DNA of 64,000 bases from Gammaproteobacteria bacterium. GTDB lineage: Bacteria > Pseudomonadota > Gammaproteobacteria > Pseudomonadales > Pseudohongiellaceae. Below the pieces are notes generated by a model. The model had not been told where the DNA came from. It ran no database searches and was given only the letters and a program-made list of their open reading frames with translations. The stretch is taken from assembly GCA_009844085.1 (NCBI GenBank), contig VYCF01000024.1, positions 244,329 through 308,328 on the forward strand, read 5' to 3'. Both the position numbers and the translations under genes were made by a program. Positions 39,509 through 47,135 of the stretch are shown one piece after another. Position 1 is the first letter of the stretch. Each line of letters opens with the position of its first letter.

Positions 39509-40550
39509 GTTCACCTGGCCGTGGGCCTTTCTGCTCCTGCCTTTGCCATTGCTGGTATACCGGCTGGTGGCGCGCGCCCCGCGTCAGGACGCGGCCTTGT
39601 ACGTTCCCTTCTTCAACATGCTGACGCGCCTGCAATCGGATAGCGAAAATCTGACTTCCGGACGCGTACTCAATCTGATTTGCTGCATCCTGATCTGGTT
39701 GCTCGTGGTACTGGCGGCGACGAGGCCGCAATGGCTCGGCGAGCCGGTGCAACTGCCTTCCACCGGCCGCGACCTGATGCTCGCGGTGGATATATCCGGC
39801 AGCATGGAAGCCCAGGACATGATCGTCGGCAGCCGCCAGGCTTCGCGTATCGACGTCGTGAAAGCCGTGGTCGGCGATTTCGTCGAACGCCGCGAAGGCG
39901 ACCGCCTCGGCCTGATCCTGTTCGCCGCCCATGCCTATATCCAGGCGCCGCTGACCTTTGACCGCAAGGTAGTCGGCGAACTGCTGGAAGAAGCCGATAT
40001 CGGCATCATCGAGGAATCTGCGACCGCCATCGGCGACGCCATCGGCCTGTCCGTGATCCACTTGCGCAGCCGGCCGGAGAACAGCCGCGTACTCGTGCTG
40101 TTGACCGACGGGGTAAACAATGCCGGCGAAGTCTCGCCGGAACAGGCCGGCCAACTCGCCCGCACCGAAAACATAAGGATCTACACCATCGGTATCGGTG
40201 CGGACCAGATTACCCAGCGCACCTTTTTCGGCGCGCGCACCATCAACCCATCGGCCGAACTCGACGAAGCGGTGCTGACCCGCATCGCCGAATCCACCGG
40301 CGGCCGCTATTTCCGCGCGCGGGACGTCTCGGACCTCGTGGATATCTATGAAGAACTGGACCGGCTGGAAACCATCGAACAGGACGAGCAGACTTACCGG
40401 CCCACGCGCGTGCTGTTTCATTGGCCGCTGGGAGCGGCGATGCTGATCAGTTTCCTGCTGGCGCTGGTTTCGATTCCCTGGCTGTCCCTGTCCGGGCGGG
40501 CGATGCTCGCGGAACCCGACGACCAGGCGGCCGGGGCGGGAGAGGCATAA
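39501..40550 (+). CDS. VWA-domain membrane protein BatA
   Basis: Membrane-anchored von Willebrand factor A protein. N-terminal spans are TWPWAFLLLPLPLLVYRLVA and VLNLICCILIWLLVVLAATR. The VWA domain has the MIDAS motif DISGS in MLAVDISGSMEAQD plus DGVNNAGEVSPEQA. A final span is GAAMLISFLLALVSIPWLSL. 349 residues. Bat proteins are linked to aerotolerance and envelope stress in several phyla; the function here is not known. Confidence 0.92.
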   Translation: MLEFTWPWAFLLLPLPLLVYRLVARAPRQDAALYVPFFNMLTRLQSDSENLTSGRVLNLICCILIWLLVVLAATRPQWLGEPVQLPSTGRDLMLAVDISGSMEAQDMIVGSRQASRIDVVKAVVGDFVERREGDRLGLILFAAHAYIQAPLTFDRKVVGELLEEADIGIIEESATAIGDAIGLSVIHLRSRPENSRVLVLLTDGVNNAGEVSPEQAGQLARTENIRIYTIGIGADQITQRTFFGARTINPSAELDEAVLTRIAESTGGRYFRARDVSDLVDIYEELDRLETIEQDEQTYRPTRVLFHWPLGAAMLISFLLALVSIPWLSLSGRAMLAEPDDQAAGAGEA

Positions 40551-40556
40551 CCTGTT

Positions 40557-42335
40557 ATGGAATTGTCATCCGCCATTTTCAGCGAATTTCATTTCCTGCG
40601 CCCCTGGTGGCTACTGGCGCTGATTCCCGCGGCGATCTTCGTGCTCGCGCTTTGGCGGGTGAACAGCGCACTCAGCGCCTGGGACAAGGCCATCGACAAG
40701 GACTTGCTGCCCTATCTGCTCGACCGTTCGCGCAACGCCGCCCAGCGCACGCCGCTGATGCTGCTGCTTTGCGCCTGGGTGCTGTCGACCGTGGCGTTGG
40801 CCGGCCCGGTCTGGGAGAAACTGCCCCAGCCGGTGCAGCAACGCGAGGACGCGCTGGTAATCGTCATGGATCTGTCGCTGTCGATGTTCGCCCAGGACCA
40901 TGTGCCTTCGCGGCTCGATCTGGCCAAGCGCAAATTGCGCGATATCCTGGCCCTGCGCGACGAAGGGCAGACCGCGCTGGTGGTATACGCCGGCGACGCT
41001 CATGCGGTGATGCCGCTGACCGATGACGTGGTCACGATCGAAGCGCTGGTGCCTTCGCTCAGCCCCAATATCATGCCGTTGTTCGGCAGCAATCCCATGG
41101 CCGCCATGGACATGGCGATCGAATTGCTCGACAACGTCGAAGCCTCCCAGGGCAAGATTCTGCTGATGACCGACGGCATCAGCGGATTCGACCAGGAATT
41201 GCTGATTACGCGGCAACTCGAAGACAGGCCGTACGATTTGCTGGTAATGGGCATAGGCACCGAACAGGGCGCGCCGATCCGCACCAGCGACGGAAATTTC
41301 CTGACCGACCAGCAAGGCGCGATGGTCGTGCCGGCCCTGAATCGCAGCGTGCTGCAATCGCTGGCGAACCGGGTCGGCGGGCGCTATCACGACATCCAGC
41401 TTTCGGATTCCGACCTGGCCTACCTGTTGACCGACCTGAATCTGCTGGACGATCCGCAATTGAGCGACGTCGAGGAAGAATTCGACGTATGGTACGAAAC
41501 CGGCCCCTGGCTGCTGTTGCTCGTGGCGCCCATGGTGGCCCTGACCTTTCGCCGCGGCTGGCTATTCGGCTGGGTGCTGGCGGCCGGCGTGCTGAGCCTG
41601 GTTCCGGCGCAGGATGCGCAAGCCGCTGAATGGTCGGCCTTGTGGCAGACCCCGGACCAGCGCGGCGCGCAGGCTTTCGCCGCAGAGGATCACGCGGTGG
41701 CGGCAGGCCTGTTCGAATCCCCCGGCTGGCAAGGCGCGGCCAGTTATCGCGCGGAGAACTACGATGCCGCGATTGCCGCATACAGCGCCCTCGATACCCC
41801 CGACGGGCATTATAATCGCGGCAATGCGCTCGCCCTTTCCGGCAATTACTTAGAGGCGATCGCCGCCTACGATCTGACTCTGGCGACCGATCCGGAACAC
41901 GAGGACGCGATCTTCAACAAGGAAATCGTCGAGCAATTGCTCGAGCAGCAGCAATCCGAGCAAGGCGAGAGCCAGGAAGGCAATAACGAGAGCGAGCAAT
42001 CTGACCAGAACTCGGACCAGCAATCCGAACAGGACCAGGAAAACAGCGAGCAGCAGGACCAGGAAAGCCAGGAAGGCGACGAGAACCAGCAACAGGATCA
42101 GCAACAGAACGAGGCGCCGGAAGACCAGGAAAACTCCGAGTCCAACAGCGAACAGAATACGCCGAGCCAGAACAGCAACGAGGAATTCGAGGAACAGCAA
42201 TCCCTCGAACAATGGCTGCGGCGGATCGAGGACGATCCCGGCGAATTGCTTGAGCGCAAGTTCCGCTATCAATACCGGCAGCGGCAATTGAACGGCACCG
42301 CCAACAGTCTTCAGGACGGGGGGCAGATATGGTGA
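40557..42335 (+). CDS. VWA-TPR protein (BatB-BatC fusion)
   Basis: 592 residues. Two N-terminal membrane spans (WWLLALIPAAIFVLALW, LMLLLCAWVLSTVALAGP) are followed by a VWA domain with MIDAS motif DLSLS (IVMDLSLSMFAQD). Two further spans end near residue 350. A TPR segment (YNRGNALALSGNYLEAIAAY) leads into a ~110-residue Gln/Glu/Asn/Ser-rich low-complexity stretch and a short C-terminus (EQWLRRIEDDPGELLERKF). This is the usual BatB-BatC fusion. It overlaps BatD by 7 bases. Confidence 0.92.
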   Translation: MELSSAIFSEFHFLRPWWLLALIPAAIFVLALWRVNSALSAWDKAIDKDLLPYLLDRSRNAAQRTPLMLLLCAWVLSTVALAGPVWEKLPQPVQQREDALVIVMDLSLSMFAQDHVPSRLDLAKRKLRDILALRDEGQTALVVYAGDAHAVMPLTDDVVTIEALVPSLSPNIMPLFGSNPMAAMDMAIELLDNVEASQGKILLMTDGISGFDQELLITRQLEDRPYDLLVMGIGTEQGAPIRTSDGNFLTDQQGAMVVPALNRSVLQSLANRVGGRYHDIQLSDSDLAYLLTDLNLLDDPQLSDVEEEFDVWYETGPWLLLLVAPMVALTFRRGWLFGWVLAAGVLSLVPAQDAQAAEWSALWQTPDQRGAQAFAAEDHAVAAGLFESPGWQGAASYRAENYDAAIAAYSALDTPDGHYNRGNALALSGNYLEAIAAYDLTLATDPEHEDAIFNKEIVEQLLEQQQSEQGESQEGNNESEQSDQNSDQQSEQDQENSEQQDQESQEGDENQQQDQQQNEAPEDQENSESNSEQNTPSQNSNEEFEEQQSLEQWLRRIEDDPGELLERKFRYQYRQRQLNGTANSLQDGGQIW

Positions 42336-44125
42336 GACAGACATTGATCACGGCGCTGCTTGCGATTTGCGCCATGTTGTCCCCGGTCCAGGCAAGCGCC
42401 CAGCAAATCGAAACCACGGTCGATCGCACCGAACTCGCTCGCGGCGAAACCCTGACCTATACGATCCGGGTGTACGACCGCCGCCAGGGCATGCAACTCG
42501 ATCTGACGCCGCTGACCGAGGAATTCGACGTGCTCGGCACGCGCACCTCGAGCCAGATCCGCAGCGTCAACGGCGCCGTCGAATCCTGGACCGACTACAT
42601 CGTGACGCTGTTCCCGCTGATCGAAGGCGATCTGACGATTCCCGCGATCCAGGTCAACGAATCCATGACCGACCCGATCAACGTGCTCGTACGCAACGAG
42701 GGCCCCCGCTCAAACCAGGGCAATGAGGAACTGTTCCTCGAACTCGAGGCGAACAAGGAATCGATCTACGTGCAGGAACAGTTGCTGTTCGCCATCCGCC
42801 TGTATTACACGATCAACGGCATCCGCAATCCGCAGTTCACCGAACTCGAAATTCCCGACACCGTGATCCAGTTGATCGGCTCGCCGAACCAGTACGAGAA
42901 GCTGATCGACGGCGTCCGCTACGGCGTTTACGAGAAGCGCTATGTAATCTTCCCCCAACGCAGCGGCGCGCTTGAAATTCCCGACATTCTATTCCGCGGC
43001 GAAGTCACCGACGGTTCGAGCAATTTCGTCTTCCGCAATCTGAACACGCGCCGTGTCACCGCATTCACCGAGGGCGTGAGCATCGAAGTGCTCGAACGGC
43101 CGGAAGTGGCGCGCGACAGCGAATTCTGGCTGCCCCTGCGGCAATTGAGCCTGGAAGAAAGCTGGGAAGGACCGGTCGACGACCTGCATATCGGCGACAC
43201 GCTCGTGCGCACGATCAGCATGCGGGCCGAAGGTCTCGACGGCGCCGTACTGCCGCCGCTCAATGAACTGGTGGTGGACCGCGCAAACGTGTATCCCGAA
43301 CCTTCCGAAATCGAGCGCATGTTCGTCGACGGCAGCATCGTCGGCACGCGGGTCGAAAGAAAGTCCATTGTCGCTACCGAGTTCGGCGCGCTGGAAATTC
43401 CCGAAATCGTGGTTCCCTGGTGGAACGTGGACGCCGACCGGCAGGAATTCGCCATCATCCCGGCCACGACAATGGAAATCACCGCAGTGGCGGGCGCTAC
43501 GCCCGCGGAACAGACCGTCGCCGGCACCGGCGAGGATCTCGCCGAACTGCTCGCCGCCGGCCCGGTGGTGGATCAGGAGATGATCGACGCCCAGGCCGCG
43601 GCGGATACCATCGAAATCGGGGAAAACTGGCTCAACTGGCTCCTCGGCATCGTTATCGCGGTCGTCGCGGCATCGCTATACCTGGCGCTCGTGCAGCCTC
43701 ATCATCCGGAAATCGCCGGCTTCCTGCGCGAACGCCGGCGGCGGGTCGAATCGCATTACGCTCCCGAAAAAAACGAGGCCGTGGCCTGGCGTCAATTGCG
43801 CAAGGCGCTTGCCGGCGGCGATATCAGGGAAATCAGGCGCTGCCTGGTTGGCTGGGCCGACCATCACATCGACACCCGGCGCATCGCCAACATGGAAGAT
43901 ATTCTCAACCAGCGAGAGGTTCCCGAGTTGCACGCCTTCGTCAACCCCATCCAGGCTACGCTGTTCAACACCGCCGCAACGCCGGATGCGACCGATGCAA
44001 CCGATGCGATCGACGCCCGGTCGCTCGCCCGGCTGGCCGCCGACCTGCGCAGAGTCAAGCGCAGGCGCATCCGCAAGCGGCGCAAGGCCGCGCGTTACGC
44101 CCTCGTTCCGCTTTACCGCAACTGA
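42329..44125 (+). CDS. BatD-like Ig-fold membrane protein
   Basis: Signal peptide to about residue 24 (ICAMLSPVQASAQQ). Repeated Ig-like beta domains follow, as in BatD (ETTVDRTELARGETLTYTIR, VNESMTDPINVLVRNEG). One C-terminal membrane span is LNWLLGIVIAVVAASLYLAL, with a cytoplasmic helical tail. A short ATDATDAIDA repeat lies near residue 550. 598 residues. Last recognised member of the moxR-bat unit. Confidence 0.92.
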   Translation: MVRQTLITALLAICAMLSPVQASAQQIETTVDRTELARGETLTYTIRVYDRRQGMQLDLTPLTEEFDVLGTRTSSQIRSVNGAVESWTDYIVTLFPLIEGDLTIPAIQVNESMTDPINVLVRNEGPRSNQGNEELFLELEANKESIYVQEQLLFAIRLYYTINGIRNPQFTELEIPDTVIQLIGSPNQYEKLIDGVRYGVYEKRYVIFPQRSGALEIPDILFRGEVTDGSSNFVFRNLNTRRVTAFTEGVSIEVLERPEVARDSEFWLPLRQLSLEESWEGPVDDLHIGDTLVRTISMRAEGLDGAVLPPLNELVVDRANVYPEPSEIERMFVDGSIVGTRVERKSIVATEFGALEIPEIVVPWWNVDADRQEFAIIPATTMEITAVAGATPAEQTVAGTGEDLAELLAAGPVVDQEMIDAQAAADTIEIGENWLNWLLGIVIAVVAASLYLALVQPHHPEIAGFLRERRRRVESHYAPEKNEAVAWRQLRKALAGGDIREIRRCLVGWADHHIDTRRIANMEDILNQREVPELHAFVNPIQATLFNTAATPDATDATDAIDARSLARLAADLRRVKRRRIRKRRKAARYALVPLYRN

Positions 44126-44156
44126 CGGCCGGTTTCCCGGAACCGGGCGCGCAACA

Positions 44157-45758
44157 ATGCTTGCAGATATCATCAGCGCCGTCAGACGATCGCGTATCGG
44201 CGCTTCGCTCGGTCTTGCCGGCCACGCCGAAGCGGTCGCCGCGCTCGCGCGCCGCGGCGTATCGATGGGCGCGGCGGAATTCGTGCGCCGAGCCGGCGAC
44301 GGGGATTCGGCAACGATCCGGCTGATGTTGCGCGCGGGCCAGGCGCCGGACGCCATGGATGAAACGGGCGTGAACGCGCTGACCGCCGCCGCACTGGCCG
44401 AGCGGCGCAAGACCCTCAAATTGCTGGCGAATTTCGCAGATATCGAAGCGCGGCTGCCGACGGGAGACACGGCGCTGTTGACGGCGGCGAGGATTGGAAC
44501 CGCCCGCGGCGTCGCCATGCTGGCCGCGGCGGGCGCCGATCTCGAAGCGCGGGACCGTAGCGGCAATACGGCGCTGATCGTTGCCGCGCTTGCGGGGCGG
44601 ACTGAAGTGATCCGCGTTCTCGTTGACGCCGGCGCAGCGCTTGACGCCGGCAACGGCGGCGGGCAAACCGCGCTGCTGATCGCCGCCCATCAGGGCCACG
44701 CCGCGTCCCTGAGAACATTGCTGCGGGCCGGCGCCGACCCCGACCGCCTCAACAACCTCGGCGCCGGCGCCTTGCTCGCGGCCGCCGAATCCGGTCGGGA
44801 AGAGTGCGTGGCGGTGTTGCTATCCGCCGGCGCCGACCCCGATTCGGGCAGGGAACGCACGGCCCTGACGGCGGCTTCCGCCCGAGGCCGGGTCGGGGTC
44901 GCCAAGCTTCTGCTCGAGGCGGGGGCCAATCCGGTTCCCGCCCGCGGCCCGGCGCCGCTTGCCGCGGCTGTCGGCGGCGGACATTCCGCCACCGTCGAAG
45001 CGCTGATCGCGGGCGGCGCCGACCCCAACGCGCGCGATGCAGGCGGCCGCAGCCTGTTGTTGCGTTCGTTGCGTGACGGTAAGCGCCACATCGCGCGGAT
45101 ATTGCTGTCCGCGCCGGGATTGCGCCTCGACAAGGATCTCGGCGCGTTGTTCCGCTCGATCGTCGATGCGGGCGACGAGGAATCGGCCGCACTGATGGCG
45201 CTGAAGCTCGCCGCCGACGGCGGAGATTTCGGCGCATCGCTGGACGGCGGACTGTTCGACGCCGTGCGCCGGGGCGCGGTGCGCGAGTTCCGCCTCTGGC
45301 TCGCGCTTGACGGCCGCACGGCAGGCGCCCGCGGCAACGCGGCGCTTGGCATCGCCGCGGCGGCGGGCAACGCGTCGGCGGTTGCCGAATTGCTGGCATT
45401 GGGCGCGGCTTCGGACTCCCGCGACCGCAGCGGCACAACGCCGCTGATGCGCGCGGCGCAACACGGTCATCTCACGGCCATCGACCGCCTGCTTGCGGCC
45501 GGAGCTGACCCCGGCATCGCCGACAACGCGGGCTCGACGCCGCTGCACCGGGCCGCGGCGACCGGTGCGGTGGCTTGCGTGACGCGGCTGGCCGAAGCCG
45601 GCGCGCCGATCGAACAGACCGACAACCGGGGCCGGACGGCGCTTCAACTCGCCAGCCTCAGAAGGGCCGACGCCGCGGTTGCCGCGCTGCGCGAGTTGGG
45701 CGCGGTCGACCGCGTTTCCGCAGCCGCCGTCCGGCGCGCGCGTCCTCCGCACGAATGA
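44157..45758 (+). CDS. Large ankyrin-repeat protein
   Basis: 533 residues made almost entirely of ankyrin repeats: ADLEARDRSGNTALIVAALA, GGGQTALLIAAHQGH, ADPNARDAGGRSLLLRSLRD and DSRDRSGTTPLMRAAQHGHL are clear units. No signal peptide or membrane span, so it is probably cytoplasmic. It starts 31 bases after BatD and may be the last gene of that operon. It could also be related to the T6SS cluster that follows. The start is the ATG of MLADIISAVRR, where the repeat-bearing frame becomes independent of BatD. Confidence 0.85.
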   Translation: MLADIISAVRRSRIGASLGLAGHAEAVAALARRGVSMGAAEFVRRAGDGDSATIRLMLRAGQAPDAMDETGVNALTAAALAERRKTLKLLANFADIEARLPTGDTALLTAARIGTARGVAMLAAAGADLEARDRSGNTALIVAALAGRTEVIRVLVDAGAALDAGNGGGQTALLIAAHQGHAASLRTLLRAGADPDRLNNLGAGALLAAAESGREECVAVLLSAGADPDSGRERTALTAASARGRVGVAKLLLEAGANPVPARGPAPLAAAVGGGHSATVEALIAGGADPNARDAGGRSLLLRSLRDGKRHIARILLSAPGLRLDKDLGALFRSIVDAGDEESAALMALKLAADGGDFGASLDGGLFDAVRRGAVREFRLWLALDGRTAGARGNAALGIAAAAGNASAVAELLALGAASDSRDRSGTTPLMRAAQHGHLTAIDRLLAAGADPGIADNAGSTPLHRAAATGAVACVTRLAEAGAPIEQTDNRGRTALQLASLRRADAAVAALRELGAVDRVSAAAVRRARPPHE

Positions 45759-45945
45759 ATGCGCCATTGCAAGTGCGCAATCCAGTCTTGCCGACTGATT
45801 TTTGAATGCCAAGTACTATTTGATACTGATTGTTACCAAATGAGAGCAAAATAAACTTTGAAGCTCTTGTTCCATCCCGCAACGGGCGTTGAAGAACGGT
45901 GTATCTTGGTAGCGTATCGAACGGCAATCAGCCAGGAGGATCGAA
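45759..45945 (+). promoter_or_regulatory. Upstream region of the T6SS plus-strand operon
   Basis: AT-rich relative to its surroundings. TTGTTA (45830) and TAAACT (45852), 16 bases apart, are a plausible sigma70 promoter, and AGGAGG lies 7 bases before the hcp ATG. I see no sigma54 (GG-N10-GC) element. Confidence 0.35.
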
Positions 45946-46569
45946 ATGGCAACCATTACAATCAAGATCGACAGCATCAAGGGCGAAAGCACCGTCAGCG
46001 GTTACGAGGACCAGGTTGACGCCCTTGGCTTGCGCGAGACCATCGAACTCGGCCAGAGCAGCGGCGGCGGCACGGGCAGAGCCCGGCAGTCGGATATCGA
46101 AATCATCCGCTACAAGGATTCCGCAAGCGCCAAGCTTGCCGAGGCTTGCGCTTCGGCGACCAGCATCGGAAAAGTGGAGATCAACGTTTTTCGCACGGTC
46201 GACACCGGCGCGGCGGCGTATTTGACTTACGTGCTGACGGACACTTACGTTTCCCGCGTTGAGCAGGAAACCCTCGACGAGCAGCATGTGGCCTTGCGTC
46301 CGCATCTGTCGGAGATGACCCGCGGCCTGCCGCTGCCCGGCGCGGCCGGCCTCACCACGGCGCTCGGATCGACCGTTTCGGAGGCGCTGGCGTCGAGCCG
46401 GCTGATGGTGCTGCCGCTCGAACAGACCGACGCGTTTTCCAATCTGGAAGTCGAGCGGGTCTCGCTGAACTTCAACACGATTACGTGGAACTACATCGCC
46501 TTTGTCGACGGCAAGCCGGCCGGCAACGTGCAGCAGGGCTTCAACCTTGCCACGCACACCCCACTGTAA
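45946..46569 (+). CDS. hcp: Hcp-family T6SS tube protein with an extra loop (Hcp1)
   Basis: T6SS inner-tube protein, a hexamer propelled out by the sheath. The N-terminus ITIKIDSIKGESTVSGYEDQ and the late strand VERVSLNFNTITWNYIAF are Hcp hallmarks. At 207 residues it is longer than usual (about 160-172). The excess is a segment of ~45 residues between the strand TYVSRV and VERVSL, rich in helix-formers and proline. It has a strong Shine-Dalgarno and is first in the operon. That it is a structural tube protein rather than a cargo-bearing variant is inference. Confidence 0.88.
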   Translation: MATITIKIDSIKGESTVSGYEDQVDALGLRETIELGQSSGGGTGRARQSDIEIIRYKDSASAKLAEACASATSIGKVEINVFRTVDTGAAAYLTYVLTDTYVSRVEQETLDEQHVALRPHLSEMTRGLPLPGAAGLTTALGSTVSEALASSRLMVLPLEQTDAFSNLEVERVSLNFNTITWNYIAFVDGKPAGNVQQGFNLATHTPL

Positions 46570-46611
46570 GCGCGAATTCATTATCGACTTGAACAGCATA
46601 GGAAAACCGAA

Positions 46612-47091
46612 ATGTCTACCATATACGTACAATTCAGCAACATCGCCGGCGAGGCGAAGTCGGCCGAGTTTTCCGGCCAGATCGAGTGCTCCGCCATGCG
46701 GCATGTGATCTATTTGCCGGTAATCCGCGCCGCCTCCCGCGTCCAGTCCGACTCCAAGCACGGCCCCATCGCCCTGACCCACGCGGTCGACAAGGCGAGT
46801 CCCCTGCTGAAGAAGGCGGCAATGATGGGCGCCAATCAGGGCGAGGTGAAAATCCGGCGCACCCGCACCGTTGCCGGCAGGTCCACAGCGGTCGAAACCA
46901 TCACCTTGAGCAATGTCGTGGTGGTGCGCGTCGACGTGGACACGCCCGTGTCGTCCAACACGCTCGAACCGAGCGAGGAACCGATGGAGACGTTCTACCT
47001 CGATTACGACCGGATCCAGTGGTCGGCGAAACGCATCTTCGGCGACAGGGACGCCGGCGTGATCGAAGGAGCGTGGCAACTCCCCTCGTGA
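46612..47091 (+). CDS. hcp: Hcp-family T6SS tube protein (Hcp2)
   Basis: 159 residues, normal Hcp size. YVQFSNIAGEAKSAEF at the start, the family core ALTHAVDKASPLLKKAAMMG, and TFYLDYDRIQWS near the end. It differs from Hcp1 through most of its length, so the pair are paralogues rather than a recent duplication. AGGA lies upstream of the ATG, and the gene follows Hcp1 by 42 bases. Confidence 0.92.
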   Translation: MSTIYVQFSNIAGEAKSAEFSGQIECSAMRHVIYLPVIRAASRVQSDSKHGPIALTHAVDKASPLLKKAAMMGANQGEVKIRRTRTVAGRSTAVETITLSNVVVVRVDVDTPVSSNTLEPSEEPMETFYLDYDRIQWSAKRIFGDRDAGVIEGAWQLPS

Positions 47092-47135
47092 TTTGATTCA
47101 GCCTGGGCGTTTCGGTCCAAGCGGAGGAGATTGCG

